Positions 17,794 through 27,336 of a DNA stretch of 64,000 nt are shown here, piece after piece. The position numbers and the translations under genes were made by a program. The notes beneath the pieces were generated by a model. That model saw only the letters and a list, made by a program, of their open reading frames with translations. It was not told where the DNA came from and did no database searches. The stretch comes from Komagataeibacter sp. FXV3 (GTDB taxonomy: Bacteria; Pseudomonadota; Alphaproteobacteria; Acetobacterales; Acetobacteraceae), in contig NZ_VWPI01000048.1 of assembly GCF_015155755.1 (NCBI RefSeq), forward strand, positions 1 through 64,000, written 5' to 3'. Within the stretch, counting starts at the first letter, position 1, and each line of letters begins with the position of its first letter.

Positions 17794-18750
17794 ATGCTGC
17801 GCCGGATTGATTCCTTTCTGGCCTGCCTGCTGGCCACCGTGGCGCTGGCAAGCGTGCTGCCCTGTCACGGGGTGGGGGTCAAGGTCTTCAATATCCTTGC
17901 CATAATCATGATCGCGAACATGTTTTTCCTGCAGGGCGCGCGTCTGTCGCGCCGGGCGGTAATGGAGGGGATGCTGGGGTGGCGAATCCATCTTGCCATC
18001 CTGTCATGCACATTCGTCATGTTTCCCCTGCTGGGCATGGCGCTGCACGTGATGCTGCCGGGCATGCTGGATACATCCATGTGGACGGGTATCCTGTTCC
18101 TGTGCTGCCTGCCGTCAACAGTGCAGTCGTCCATCGCGTTCACCTCCATCGCGCGGGGCAACGTGGCCGCCGCCATCTGTTCGGCCACGCTGTCCAACAT
18201 ACTGGGCATTTTCCTGACCCCGCTCCTGGTCGGCATCGTATTCGGCCGGCATGGTGACAGCGGTGGTGGGGGGATCATGCCCATCGTGCTGCAACTGCTG
18301 GTGCCTTTCATCGCGGGGCAGGTGGCCCAGCCATGGATCGGGGAATGGGCGCACCGGCACAGGAAACTGCTGTCCTTTTCCGACCGGGGATCAATCCTCG
18401 TCGTGGTCTATACCGCCTTCAGCGAGGCCGTGACCCAGGGGCTATGGCATCGCCTGCCACCGCTGCAGCTAGGGCGTGTGGGCGTGGTGGATGCCGGCCT
18501 GCTGGCGATCGTACTGGGGCTGACCCTGCTGGTGGGACGGCTGGGCCGCTTTCCCCGCGGGGACCGGATCGCCATTGTATTCTGCGGGTCCAAGAAATCA
18601 CTGGCATCAGGCGTACCAATCGCCAGCGTGCTGTTTTCGCATAACGATGTCGGGCTGATTGTCCTGCCGCTGATGATCTACCATCAGGTCCAGCTTTTCG
18701 TATGTGCGACACTGGCCCGCCGCATGGGCGCGCGCGGGGACGGGGACTGA
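17794..18750 (+). CDS. SBF-like (bile acid:sodium symporter family) transporter
   Basis: A 318-residue inner-membrane protein with about ten hydrophobic segments, matching the SBF-like branch (YfeH type) of the bile acid/sodium symporter superfamily. Diagnostic features are the CLPSTVQSSIAFTSIARGN segment (about 109-127), corresponding to the crossover motif of the fold, and FCGSKKSLASGVPIA near residue 267. The substrate is unknown; relatives transport organic acids or anions. It is divergent from the secreted protein and stands alone before the decarboxylase gene. Confidence 0.85.
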   Translation: MLRRIDSFLACLLATVALASVLPCHGVGVKVFNILAIIMIANMFFLQGARLSRRAVMEGMLGWRIHLAILSCTFVMFPLLGMALHVMLPGMLDTSMWTGILFLCCLPSTVQSSIAFTSIARGNVAAAICSATLSNILGIFLTPLLVGIVFGRHGDSGGGGIMPIVLQLLVPFIAGQVAQPWIGEWAHRHRKLLSFSDRGSILVVVYTAFSEAVTQGLWHRLPPLQLGRVGVVDAGLLAIVLGLTLLVGRLGRFPRGDRIAIVFCGSKKSLASGVPIASVLFSHNDVGLIVLPLMIYHQVQLFVCATLARRMGARGDGD

Positions 18751-18847
18751 TCGGGTCATTCCCCCCTCGCGCACGTTCGCATGGCCCGGTATGTAGGCAC
18801 GCCAGACAGGCCGGATGGGCCTGCAACCGCATGAATGGTGGAGAGAG

Positions 18848-20281
18848 ATGACAGGACTGGATCCGGACAACTGGGATGGGCTGCGCGCCCTTGGCCACCA
18901 GATGGTGGATGACATGATCGACCGCCTGTCCACCCTGCGCGACCGCCCGGTCTGGCAGCCCATGCCCGAAGCATTGCGCGCGCAATTGCGGACCGGCCTG
19001 CCGCATGATCCCACCCCGCCGGAAGAACTGTACGCCCGTTTCCGCGAACTGGTCGAACCCTATTCCACCGGCAATGTGCATCCCGGTTTCATGGGCTGGG
19101 TGCATGGTGGCGGCACGGCGGTCGGGATGCTGTCGGAACTGCTGGTGGGTGGACTGAACGCAAATTGCGGCGGCAGGGATCATGCCCCGATCGAAGTCGA
19201 GCGCGAGATCATCCGCTGGGCCGCCGAAATGTGCGGTTTTCCCGATACCACCACCGGGCTGCTGGTCACCGGGTCATCCATGGCGAACATGATCGCCGTC
19301 ATCACCGCCAGTCGCGCCGTGCCTGATGGTCTGGACATGCGCGCAAGGGGCGTGGGCACGCGCAGGCTGGTGGGCTATGCCGCGGCTACCGCCCATGGCT
19401 GCATTTCGCGGGCGTTCGACCTGACGGGGCTGGGCACCGACGCCCTGCGCGTGATTCCGGTTGGCGCGGATAACCGCATGGTCCTGCCCGAACTGGAACG
19501 CGCCATTGCCCGTGACCGCGCGGCGGGGCTGGAACCGTTCATGGTGATCGGCACGGCAGGCACGGTGGATACCGGGGCAATTGATGACCTGAACATGCTG
19601 GCCGATATCGCGGCACGGGAAAAGATCTGGTTCCATGTCGATGGCGCTTTTGGTGCGCTGGCCATGCTGTCGGACACATTGCGGCCCGGCCTGCGGGGGC
19701 TGGAACGCGCCGATAGCGTGGCCTTCGATTTCCACAAATGGGCGCAGGTGCAGTACGACGCGGGCTGTATCCTGGTCCGTCGTCCCGGCGCGCAGGCCGC
19801 AGCCTTCGCCCAGTCGCGCGCCTATCTTGCGCGTGAGGACCGTGGTCTTGCCACCAACGCACCGTGGTACTGTGACCTTGGCCCCGACCTGTCCCGTGGT
19901 TTCCGTGCGCTGAAGGTGTGGATGACGCTGGGAACCTATGGCGCGGATGGCATGGGGAACATGATTGCCAACTGCTGCGCCATCGCCCGGCATCTTGCAG
20001 CCCGGATCGAGGCCAATCCCCGCCTGGAACTGCTGGCCCCGGTTACGCTGAACATCGTGTGCTTCCGCATCATCGCCCCGGTGGCTGATCTGGACCATTT
20101 CAATGGGGAAGTGGTGAAGGACCTGCATGAAAGCGGGATTGCGGCCCCTTCGACCACTGTCATCAACGGGCACAAGGCCATACGCGCGGCCATCGTCAAC
20201 CACCGCACCACCAATGCGGATGTGGATCGCATGCTGGATGCGCTGCTGGAACTTGCGGACCGTCGGCTGACGGCGGGCTAA
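18848..20281 (+). CDS. Pyridoxal phosphate-dependent group II decarboxylase
   Basis: This enzyme belongs to the group II PLP decarboxylases (aromatic-L-amino-acid or related). The PLP lysine is K297 in FDFHKWAQ, with the HVDGAFGA aspartate at 265 and the TGSSMAN phosphate loop at 141-147. The Met start at 18848 has GGAGAG just upstream and gives 477 residues; an in-frame ATG at 18815 is possible. The substrate cannot be read from the sequence: tryptophan, tyrosine or another aromatic acid are options. A repeat follows the gene. Confidence 0.88.
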   Translation: MTGLDPDNWDGLRALGHQMVDDMIDRLSTLRDRPVWQPMPEALRAQLRTGLPHDPTPPEELYARFRELVEPYSTGNVHPGFMGWVHGGGTAVGMLSELLVGGLNANCGGRDHAPIEVEREIIRWAAEMCGFPDTTTGLLVTGSSMANMIAVITASRAVPDGLDMRARGVGTRRLVGYAAATAHGCISRAFDLTGLGTDALRVIPVGADNRMVLPELERAIARDRAAGLEPFMVIGTAGTVDTGAIDDLNMLADIAAREKIWFHVDGAFGALAMLSDTLRPGLRGLERADSVAFDFHKWAQVQYDAGCILVRRPGAQAAAFAQSRAYLAREDRGLATNAPWYCDLGPDLSRGFRALKVWMTLGTYGADGMGNMIANCCAIARHLAARIEANPRLELLAPVTLNIVCFRIIAPVADLDHFNGEVVKDLHESGIAAPSTTVINGHKAIRAAIVNHRTTNADVDRMLDALLELADRRLTAG

Positions 20282-20298
20282 AACACGGCTAATAAAAA

Positions 20299-20384
20299 AT
20301 AAAAGTTTCTGGATGCTGCCTTTTTTCAAAAAGGCAGCATTCTTCGAAGCTTCCTGAAAAAAGCTTCACCAAAAACTTTCTTAA
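20299..20384. repeat. Composite palindromic repeat, copy 5 (complete, inverted)
   Basis: The order is reversed relative to copy 4: first the near-perfect hairpin ATGCTGCCTTTTTT / AAAAAGGCAGCAT (20313-20340), then GAAGCTTCC...AAAGCTTC (20345-20367), ending with the outer arm AAAAACTTTC. The stem bases differ from copy 4 (GCTGCC in place of GCCGCC) but pair correctly with the other arm, which is compensatory change. It lies between the decarboxylase and cobT 3' ends. Confidence 0.75.
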
Positions 20385-20423
20385 CAAAAAAGCCCTATCC
20401 CACGACCGGGACGGGGCAGGGGA

Positions 20424-22319
20424 CTAGCCGCCGCGCCTGCGGCCGCGCGTGGCTTCTTCTTCAAACAGTTCGGACAGTTTCTTCATCATCGTGCCGCCCA
20501 GTTCCTCGGGATCGGTAATGGTTACGGCGCGGCGGTAATAGCGCGTCACGTCATGGCCGATACCAATGGCCAGCAGTTCCGTGCTGGTCCGCGTCTCGAT
20601 ATGCGCGATGACTTCGCGCAGGTGATTTTCCAGATACGACCCCGGATTGGCCGACAGCGTGCTGTCATCCACTGGCGCGCCATCGGAAATCACCATCAGG
20701 ATGCGCCTGCCTTCGGGCCGCGCGGCCAGACGCCGCTGCGCCCACAGCAGGGCCTCACCATCAATGTTTTCCTTCAGCAGCCCCTCACGCAGCATCAGCC
20801 CAAGGTTACGCCGCGCGCGTCGCCACGGCATGTCCGCGGCCTTGTAGATGATATGGCGCAGGTCATTCAGCCGACCGGGGTTTTCGGGCTTGCCTTCCTG
20901 TACCCACAACTCCCGGCTGCGGCCACCTTTCCATGCACGGGTGGTAAAGCCCAGTACCTCCACCTTCACGGCACAGCGTTCCAGCGTGCGGGCAAGGATG
21001 TCACCACACATGGCCGCCACCGAAATCGGCCGCCCGCGCATGGACCCCGAATTGTCGATCAGCAAAGTTACGACCGTATCACGAAAATCGGTATCGCGTT
21101 CGCGCTTGTACGACAGGGACAGCATTGGATTGACCACGATGCGCGACAGGCGGCCCGCATCGAGCATCCCTTCCTCAAGGTCGAATTCCCACGCGCGCGT
21201 CTGCTGCGCCATGAGCTTGCGTTGCAGGCGGTTGGCCAGCTTGGACACCACGCCCTGCATGCTGACCAGCTGCTGGTCCAGCGTCTGGCGCAGACGGAAC
21301 AGTTCTTCCGTGTCGCACAGATCCTCGGCGGCTATTTCCTCGTCATACACGGTGGTGAAGGGGTGATAGGTGGGGGTGGCTTCCTCTTCCTCCACCTCGT
21401 TCTCACCGGGACCGCCGGCTTCTTCCGATCCGCTGGCCGATCCGCCCTGGTCGCCATCATCGGGGTCTTCATCACCAGCACCCGTGCCCTGTGACATCTG
21501 CATGGGCAGGGAATTGTCGTCTTCCTCCGGCCCTTCGTCCTGTGGCTCGGGCGTGGTGTCGTCGGTCTGTTCCTCGTTTTCGCTGCTGGCGGCTTCCGCT
21601 TCGGATGTACCGTCATCGGCCACTTCATCCGGCGTGGTTTCCTGCTGCATCAGGTCACAGGCCATAAGCAGCCTGCGCGCGGCCTGCGCGAAATCACGCT
21701 GGCTGTCCTGACGCGTCACCATTTCATCCAGTGCGCGCAGGGCGGCGGGCGGCAGGCTGTCGGACCATGCTTTCATAAGGTTGCGCATGGACGCGGGCAC
21801 GGGACGGCCCGACATGCGCGCGCGCGCCAGCAGCCCAAGGGCAATCGGGGTCGGCAGTTTCGTATGGCTGGGCAGGCGGTCCAGCCCCATATCGACGCAT
21901 TCCTGCGCCAGGCGGGCGTCAAGGTTGGCCGCAACCCCTTCCATATGCCGCGCGCCAAGGCTTTCGACACGGGCCTGTTCCAGCACGTCATAGACTTCGC
22001 GGGCTTCACCCGGCGGTGGGCTGGCGCTGTCATGCAGCGCCACGTCATGATGGCGCAGGCGCAGGGCGGCGGCATCGGCCGCCCCTCGCATGCGGGTCAC
22101 TTCGGCATCCGTCATCCGCCGTGACGGGTGGGGCAGGCGGACATGGGTGCCGGTAACCGAAACCCCCGATGGCACCGGGCCATTGAGGAACGAGACCTCG
22201 GCCTGTGCCTGACCGCCCAGCGCGCGCACGGCGCCAACCGTCGCGCGCTTGAATCCCTCGGCCTGACGGGCTTCCTGCTCGGCCTGTGGGGAAGGGGGGT
22301 TTTTCCGGTTTTCACGCAT
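20424..22319 (-). CDS. cobT: Cobaltochelatase subunit CobT
   Basis: CobT works with CobS as the chaperone-like AAA+ motor for cobalt insertion into hydrogenobyrinate diamide, in aerobic cobalamin synthesis. At 631 residues it has the usual size. It has an alpha-helical N-terminal region, a strongly acidic linker (about 227-315) and a C-terminal von Willebrand A domain (about 415-600) with the MIDAS motif DNSGSM (D422, S424, S426). The cobS stop is 18 bases upstream. The large subunit CobN is not in the window. Confidence 0.95.
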   Translation of the reverse strand: MRENRKNPPSPQAEQEARQAEGFKRATVGAVRALGGQAQAEVSFLNGPVPSGVSVTGTHVRLPHPSRRMTDAEVTRMRGAADAAALRLRHHDVALHDSASPPPGEAREVYDVLEQARVESLGARHMEGVAANLDARLAQECVDMGLDRLPSHTKLPTPIALGLLARARMSGRPVPASMRNLMKAWSDSLPPAALRALDEMVTRQDSQRDFAQAARRLLMACDLMQQETTPDEVADDGTSEAEAASSENEEQTDDTTPEPQDEGPEEDDNSLPMQMSQGTGAGDEDPDDGDQGGSASGSEEAGGPGENEVEEEEATPTYHPFTTVYDEEIAAEDLCDTEELFRLRQTLDQQLVSMQGVVSKLANRLQRKLMAQQTRAWEFDLEEGMLDAGRLSRIVVNPMLSLSYKRERDTDFRDTVVTLLIDNSGSMRGRPISVAAMCGDILARTLERCAVKVEVLGFTTRAWKGGRSRELWVQEGKPENPGRLNDLRHIIYKAADMPWRRARRNLGLMLREGLLKENIDGEALLWAQRRLAARPEGRRILMVISDGAPVDDSTLSANPGSYLENHLREVIAHIETRTSTELLAIGIGHDVTRYYRRAVTITDPEELGGTMMKKLSELFEEEATRGRRRGG

Positions 22320-22337
22320 GCCTTGCCTGCCCTGTCA

Positions 22338-23363
22338 TCAGCCCCTGGGCGCCAGCGGACTGGCGTTGAAGCAGCGCTGGTAATATTCCGCCACCGTCGG
22401 ACGCTCCGCCTCGTCACACTTGTTGAGGAAGGTAACGCGGAACGCAAAGGCAAGATCGTTGAAGATACGGAAGTTCTCGGCCCAGCTTATGACCGTGCGC
22501 GGTGACATGACGGTGGAAATATCCCCCGCAATGAAGCCCGAACGAGTCAGGTCCGCCAGTGCGACCATGCTTTCCACCCGCTTGCGCCCGGCTTCGTCCT
22601 TTTTGGGATCAATGCCCATCTTGGCCAGTACGATGGCCGTTTCCTGCGCATGGGGCAGGTAGTTCAGCGTGGTCACAATGTTCCAGCGGTCCATCTGGCC
22701 CTGATTGATCTGCTGCGTGCCATGGTACAGGCCCGTCGTATCCCCCAGTCCGACCGTGTTCGCGGTCGCGAACAGACGGAAGAAGGGATGCGGGCGGATC
22801 ACCCGGTTCTGGTCCAGCAGCGTCAGGTGTCCCTCGATTTCCAGCACGCGCTGGATCACGAACATCACATCGGGGCGGCCTGCGTCGTATTCGTCAAATA
22901 CCAGCGCGCAGGGGTGCTGCAGGCCCCATGGCAGCAGCCCCTCGCGGAATTCGGTGATCTGCTGGCCATCCTTCAGCACGATCGCGTCCTTGCCGATCAG
23001 GTCGATGCGCGAGATGTGGCTGTCGAGGTTGATGCGTACGCTGGGCCAGTTCAGCCGCGCCGCCACCTGTTCGATATGGGATGACTTGCCCGTGCCGTGA
23101 TAGCCTTGGACCATGACACGGCGGTTGAAAGCAAAACCCGCCAGGATGGCCAGCGTGGTGTCATGGTCGAATTTGTAGGACGGGTCGATGTCGGGCACAT
23201 GATCGGTGCGGACCGAGAAGGCTGGCACCTTGATATCGCTATCGATACCAAACACGTCGCGCGCCGAAACCTGCAGGTCGGGAGCGGACACGGCCGAGAT
23301 GTCGGGAAGCGGCGTACCGTTGGCGTCCGCTGCGGCGGTTATCAGGTCTGCGGGTTCGTTCAT
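22338..23363 (-). CDS. cobS: Cobaltochelatase subunit CobS
   Basis: The AAA+ ATPase subunit of the aerobic cobaltochelatase. It has 341 residues from the ATG at 23363, with Walker A GYHGTGKS (87-94), Walker [10 protein letters not shown] (152-160) and sensor segment [15 protein letters not shown]. The N-terminal P-D-I-S/FGID segment is typical of CobS. The frame is open to 23414 without conserved sequence. It sits directly before cobT and downstream of a J-domain gene on the same strand, an order found in many alphaproteobacteria. Confidence 0.95.
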   Translation of the reverse strand: MNEPADLITAAADANGTPLPDISAVSAPDLQVSARDVFGIDSDIKVPAFSVRTDHVPDIDPSYKFDHDTTLAILAGFAFNRRVMVQGYHGTGKSSHIEQVAARLNWPSVRINLDSHISRIDLIGKDAIVLKDGQQITEFREGLLPWGLQHPCALVFDEYDAGRPDVMFVIQRVLEIEGHLTLLDQNRVIRPHPFFRLFATANTVGLGDTTGLYHGTQQINQGQMDRWNIVTTLNYLPHAQETAIVLAKMGIDPKKDEAGRKRVESMVALADLTRSGFIAGDISTVMSPRTVISWAENFRIFNDLAFAFRVTFLNKCDEAERPTVAEYYQRCFNASPLAPRG

Positions 23364-23521
23364 CTGCTTTTTCTCGTCCGTCGCTTCATGTGTTTTGGCC
23401 CGCCATGACAGCACAGGGCGGCATATCAGGCCGTAAGTATAGGTCTACCTGTAACGATCGACCAGTGCCGGGTTTCAGTCAGCGTGTGGCGCAACACCCG
23501 AAAGCAGGCGGCACGGCGCCA

Positions 23522-24151
23522 TCATGCGCTGCGCGCCATGCCATCGCGCCCGGCGCTGGCGACCAGGTGGGCGCGCACGGTGGCATAGGCGATATTGATG
23601 CCCTTGAACCGTTCTTCCGCCTTGCGGTCACCGCCATTGGCGTCGGGATGGTGCTGGCGGGCAAGGTCCTTGTACCGGGCCTTGAGTTCCTCCATCGACA
23701 CCGGCCAGCCAAGGTCGAGCACACCCAGCGGATATTTCAGCGCCTGTGGCGCCTCCGCCCGGCGGTCCTCCGCCTGGCGCTGCCGCGCACGGCTGCGCGC
23801 GCGGGCCTTTGCCGCCCCCTTCAGCAGGTCCAGCGGGTCAAGCGCCTCTTCCTCGCTGAAGGCATGGGCGGCATTGCCCTGTCCCAGCTTCCATGACGGC
23901 CGGTTCCATGACGTGTCGGCGCGGATATGCGCCTCGATCTGGCCGGGGGTCATGCCGCGATAGAAATCCCAGTTCGCGTTATATTCACGTACGTGCTGCA
24001 GGCAGAACCAGAAATAGCTGTTCAGCGCATCGCGCGAACGCGGGGCGCGGTAACCCGCGGGCTGGTCGCAGCCGTGCATGTCACAGCAGCGGTCCGGCGC
24101 ATCGGGTTCGGGGTCAAAGGCGCGGTGCCGGGTGTTCCTTCTCTTCATCAT
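23522..24151 (-). CDS. J-domain (DnaJ-like) protein
   Basis: A 209-residue protein with a J domain at its C terminus (about 140-200). The HPD motif is in RYKDLARQHHPDANGGD and the domain continues FKGINIAYATV. The N-terminal part contains a paired-Cys segment (CCDMHGCDQPAGYRAP) and FWFCLQHVREYNANWDFYRGM, conserved in the alphaproteobacterial protein next to cobS. It probably works with DnaK; a role in cobaltochelatase assembly is only suggested by position. Two adjacent Met codons (24151, 24148) can start it. It is divergent from bolA. Confidence 0.85.
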   Translation of the reverse strand: MMKRRNTRHRAFDPEPDAPDRCCDMHGCDQPAGYRAPRSRDALNSYFWFCLQHVREYNANWDFYRGMTPGQIEAHIRADTSWNRPSWKLGQGNAAHAFSEEEALDPLDLLKGAAKARARSRARQRQAEDRRAEAPQALKYPLGVLDLGWPVSMEELKARYKDLARQHHPDANGGDRKAEERFKGINIAYATVRAHLVASAGRDGMARSA

Positions 24152-24200
24152 TGTCGTTATGTGCGCCTGTTCATGCTTCGTGCAAGAGCGAAGCTGTGCA

Positions 24201-24545
24201 ATGAATGATCCCGCTATCATGGAGCCGCCAATGGAACAGCAAGCAACCGGCCGGGCCGGACGGATCGAACGCATCATACGCGAACATCTCGCCCCCGTGG
24301 AACTGCGCATACAGGATGACAGCGCCCGCCACGCCCACCATGTCCATGTACGCGACAATGGCGTACAGGCAGGTGAAAGCCACTATAACGTGCTGATTGT
24401 CAGCCCCGCGTTCGGGGGCGTGGGCCGCGTGCAGCGGTCGCGCATGGTGCATGACCTGCTGGCGGGGGAATTCGCGGGCGGCATGCATGCCCTCTCTCTC
24501 GTGCTGCGCACGCCTGATGAGCAGGCACGGATGGACGCGGCATGA
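24201..24545 (+). CDS. bolA: BolA family protein
   Basis: BolA proteins partner with monothiol glutaredoxins in iron-sulfur traffic and stress morphology. The 114 residues show RIERIIREHLAPVELRIQDD (about 20-40), the HxxH-like ARHAHHVHV and the C-terminal VVSPAF...RSRMVHDLLAGEF...HALSL pattern of the family. The ATG at 24201 precedes a short variable N terminus. It overlaps the next gene by four bases. Confidence 0.93.
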   Translation: MNDPAIMEPPMEQQATGRAGRIERIIREHLAPVELRIQDDSARHAHHVHVRDNGVQAGESHYNVLIVSPAFGGVGRVQRSRMVHDLLAGEFAGGMHALSLVLRTPDEQARMDAA

Positions 24546-25165
24546 AGCCTGCCTTTCCCTTCGCCACACGGCGGCTGATGATGGGCGGCCTGCTGACCCT
24601 GCTGGCCGCCTGCGCCGGTACCCCCGTGCAGCAGCCCGACCAGCAGGCGGACATCGCCCGCGTCGAGGCCTATCTCAATACCTCGGACGGGTTGCAGGCC
24701 AATTTCGTGCAGACATGGCCCGATGGCGGAAAGGGGCAGGGCGTGATGCATTATGATCCGGGCCGCCTGCGGCTGGATTACGAAACGCCGGGGTCGATGA
24801 AGCTGGTTGCGGAAAACGGGCACCTGCTGTTTGTGGACCACCGCCGCGAATCGGTCACCCGCATGTCACTGGGCCACCAGCCGCTTGGCCTGCTGCTGGA
24901 CCAGCCCGTGCACCTGTCAGGACTGATTTCGGTCACGGCGGTGCAGCATGGGCAGAACAGCCTGCAGGTTTCACTGGCGCGGCGTGACAGCGAATCACAG
25001 GGGATCCTGACGCTCGGCTTTTCCGATATCGGCGGAAAGCTGTCCCTGCTGGTGATCGAGATGACGGACGTGGAACGCCAGCACATCCGCCTTGACCTGA
25101 CCGACACCACCGTCAGCGGTCAGAAATGGCCTGACGCAATGTTTACCCTGTCCGCCAGCAATTAG
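24542..25165 (+). CDS. lolA: LolA-like outer-membrane lipoprotein carrier
   Basis: LolA binds lipoproteins released by LolCDE and ferries them across the periplasm. The 207-residue protein has the family pattern (DGLQANFVQTWPDGGKGQGV, RLRLDYETPG, LVAENGHLLFVDHR) and the expected length. Unusually, the N-terminal signal ends in LLAAC (lipobox at 21-24), so C24 would be lipidated and the protein held in a membrane rather than soluble as normal LolA is. It could be a LolA-fold lipoprotein with another job. It is translationally coupled to bolA. Confidence 0.82.
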   Translation: MKPAFPFATRRLMMGGLLTLLAACAGTPVQQPDQQADIARVEAYLNTSDGLQANFVQTWPDGGKGQGVMHYDPGRLRLDYETPGSMKLVAENGHLLFVDHRRESVTRMSLGHQPLGLLLDQPVHLSGLISVTAVQHGQNSLQVSLARRDSESQGILTLGFSDIGGKLSLLVIEMTDVERQHIRLDLTDTTVSGQKWPDAMFTLSASN

Positions 25166-25192
25166 GCGCGTACCCGGCGCGTGGGCCTGCGC

Positions 25193-25861
25193 TTACGCAC
25201 CGGGAATCGGGCCGAAGCACTCCGGCCACGTAGCCGCGAGGGCTGCGTCAATTTCGTCCATGCTGACATCCTTGCCCAGCTTCTTCAGGCTGGTGACGCC
25301 GTATTCACTGATGCCGCATGGCACGATCCCACCAAAATCACTCAGGTCCGGTGCGACATTGATCGCGATCCCGTGCCAGCTGACCCAGCGTGAGACGCGC
25401 ACGCCGATAGCCGCGATCTTTTCCTCGCGTCCCGTGGCGGGATCGACCACCCATACGCCAATGCGGTCCGCGCGGCGTTCCCCCACGACACCAAAATGCC
25501 GCAGCGTGCGGATGATCCATTCTTCCAGCGTGTGGACATAGGCGCGCAGGTCGCGCGGGGGCGCCATGCCATGGGACCGGGTCAGGTCCAGCATGGCATA
25601 GGCCACACGCTGCCCCGGCCCGTGATACGTCCACTGCCCGCCACGCCCGGCGGGGTAGGTGGGGTAGCCACGCGGGTTGAATAGGTCCGAATCCTTTGCC
25701 GATGTCCCGGCGGTATAGGTAGGGGGGTGTTCCAGCAGCCACACCCGTTCAGGCAGCGTGCCCGCGCGGATGCCCTGTGCCTGACCCTCCATTTCCGCCA
25801 GCGCGGTGGGGTAGGGAACCAGATTTGGCGCCCTGTGCCATAAAAACTCGTTTTCAGTCAT
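25193..25861 (-). CDS. lipB: Octanoyltransferase
   Basis: LipB moves octanoate from acyl carrier protein to lipoyl domains, the first step in lipoate synthesis. The 222 residues show [27 protein letters not shown] and the catalytic [15 protein letters not shown] (Cys with the following Lys). The ATG at 25861 is preferred over an in-frame start at 25879. It converges on lolA with only 27 bases between stops. Confidence 0.95.
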   Translation of the reverse strand: MTENEFLWHRAPNLVPYPTALAEMEGQAQGIRAGTLPERVWLLEHPPTYTAGTSAKDSDLFNPRGYPTYPAGRGGQWTYHGPGQRVAYAMLDLTRSHGMAPPRDLRAYVHTLEEWIIRTLRHFGVVGERRADRIGVWVVDPATGREEKIAAIGVRVSRWVSWHGIAINVAPDLSDFGGIVPCGISEYGVTSLKKLGKDVSMDEIDAALAATWPECFGPIPGA

Positions 25862-25939
25862 TGCCCGCGCGCCTTCCATCGGTTATATGCCCGTTCATCG
25901 TCATGACGGTATCGCCCAGTCGATCACCGTTGTCACGTT

Positions 25940-26025
25940 GCGGCCATGGCGGAATGGTAGACGCGCAAGCTTGAGGTGCTTGTGGGGGCAACCCCGTGGA
26001 AGTTCGAGTCTTCTTGGCCGCACCA
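25940..26025 (+). tRNA. tRNA-Leu (anticodon GAG)
   Basis: The acceptor arms GCGGCCA (25940-25946) and TGGCCGC (26015-26021) pair perfectly and are followed by ACCA, so the CCA end is encoded. The D arm holds GGTAGA. The anticodon stem CAAGC/GCTTG encloses loop TTGAGGT, anticodon GAG, reading CUC and CUU. The long variable arm (TGGGGGCAACCCCGT) is the class II feature of leucine tRNA. The T arm has GTTCGAGTC. Confidence 0.95.
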
Positions 26026-26049
26026 GTTTTTTCCTGAAAATTGATGAAA

Positions 26050-26084
26050 ACCGGATCATGCCCCATCGGGGCAGGGTATCCGGT
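26050..26084. terminator. Two-tier hairpin after tRNA-Leu
   Basis: The outer arms ACCGGAT (26050-26056) and ATCCGGT (26078-26084) enclose inner arms TGCCCC (26059-26064) and GGGGCA (26068-26073). No T run follows it, but one lies between it and the tRNA. It may protect or end the tRNA transcript. Confidence 0.4.
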
Positions 26085-26182
26085 GCGTCCATGCGATTCC
26101 GGCATGGGGGGCACGGTCGCCCGATTCATGAATGTTACATACGCACACATGCCATGCGCTGGTGGCAGGAAACAGTGCGGTC

Positions 26183-26200
26183 ATGTCATAAAAAAGTCAT
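26183..26200 (+). promoter_or_regulatory. Candidate Pho box (PhoB-type site)
   Basis: Two GTCAT half-sites lie exactly 11 bases apart in ATGTCATAAAAAAGTCAT. By my count this matches 15 of 18 positions of the commonly quoted PhoB consensus (CTGTCATAWAWCTGTCAY). It is 267 bases upstream of galU, so control of that gene by phosphate is only a suggestion. Confidence 0.35.
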
Positions 26201-26466
26201 AATATTTCCGCACAAAAAGCCGCTATCATCCTCAGGAGATATGGACAGCGTGGTAACCGGACACCCTGCACGGGAGGTTACAAAACGTGTCGTGTCAGTG
26301 GCGTGTACTGCCGTAAGGACAGAATCGTGATTTAAGTCATGTTTGGTCCTGATAAAGCACGCTACATCATTGCCATCTGGCAACGCCCGCCTGCCTGTTT
26401 CCGTTTCGTGAACAGTGGGTTGGCCGGTTTTGCCTGTTCCTGTCATGCATCTTGAGGTAAATATTA

Positions 26467-27336
26467 GTGATTAAGCCCCTTAAAAAAGCCGTATTGCCGG
26501 TTGCCGGCCTTGGAACACGCTTTCTGCCCGCCACCAAGTGCGTGCCCAAGGAAATGCTGACCGTCGTTGACCGTCCGCTGATCCAGTATGCAATTGACGA
26601 GGCACGCGAAGCCGGGATCGAGGAATTCTGCCTCGTTTCCAGCCGGGGCAAGGATTCCCTGATCGATTATTTCGATATTTCCTACGAACTGGAAGACACG
26701 CTGAAGGCCCGCAAGAAGGCATCGGCGCTGAAGGCCCTGGAAGCAACCCGCGTAACCCCGGGTTCCATGCTGTCCGTGCGCCAGCAGGAACCGCTGGGCC
26801 TTGGCCACGCCATCTGGTGTGCGCGTGAATTCATTGGCAACGACCCGTTCGCCATCCTGCTGCCCGATGACGTGGTGCAGAGCAAGAAGTCGTGCATCGG
26901 CCAGCTGGTCGAAGTCTACAACAGGACCGGCGGCAACGTGCTGGCCGTGACCGAGGTCCCGCGTGAGCAGACCGGCAGCTACGGCATCCTTGATGTCGGC
27001 AAGGACGATGGCAAGACCGTCGAGGTCAAGGGCCTGGTTGAAAAGCCCGACCCGAAGGATGCGCCGTCCACCCTGTCCGTGATCGGCCGTTACGTGCTGA
27101 CCGCCGACGTGCTGAAGCACCTGGCCAAGCTGGAAAAGGGCGCAGGCGGGGAAGTGCAGCTGACCGACGCCATGGCCAAGACCATTGGCCATGTGCCGTT
27201 CCACGGCTATCGCTACGAAGGCAAGCGCTTCGACTGCGGCAGCAAGATCGGCTTCCTGGAAGCCCAGATCGCCTTCGCGCTGGAGCGTGAGGAACTGGCC
27301 CCGGGCGTGCGTGAATTCCTGACGAAGTACAAGTGA
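26467..27336 (+). CDS. galU: UTP-glucose-1-phosphate uridylyltransferase
   Basis: GalU makes UDP-glucose, the donor for cellulose, acetan-like exopolysaccharide and lipopolysaccharide sugars. The 289 residues start with the nucleotide-binding motif VLPVAGLGTRFLPATK and include LLPDDVV and the C-terminal RYEGKRFDCGSKIGFLEAQ. It begins at a GTG with GAGGT eight bases upstream. The codon choice is highly regular, as in well-expressed genes. It overlaps the following mutase by four bases (GTGA). Confidence 0.95.
   Translation: MIKPLKKAVLPVAGLGTRFLPATKCVPKEMLTVVDRPLIQYAIDEAREAGIEEFCLVSSRGKDSLIDYFDISYELEDTLKARKKASALKALEATRVTPGSMLSVRQQEPLGLGHAIWCAREFIGNDPFAILLPDDVVQSKKSCIGQLVEVYNRTGGNVLAVTEVPREQTGSYGILDVGKDDGKTVEVKGLVEKPDPKDAPSTLSVIGRYVLTADVLKHLAKLEKGAGGEVQLTDAMAKTIGHVPFHGYRYEGKRFDCGSKIGFLEAQIAFALEREELAPGVREFLTKYK

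Larger units (their letters stand above)
26026..26466 (+). promoter_or_regulatory. Long upstream region of galU
   Basis: This 441-base gap has no credible gene. It begins with a T run and a two-tier hairpin after the tRNA, holds a Pho-box-like direct repeat (26183-26200), and ends with GAGGT eight bases before the galU GTG. A 29-codon reading frame at 26241-26330 has AGGAG too close to its ATG to be convincing. The galU promoter must be here. Confidence 0.45.

Noticed and set aside
26241-26330. Possible 29-codon leader peptide before galU
   Set aside because: It has AGGAG only two bases from the ATG, no codon signal of regulation and no attenuator after it.
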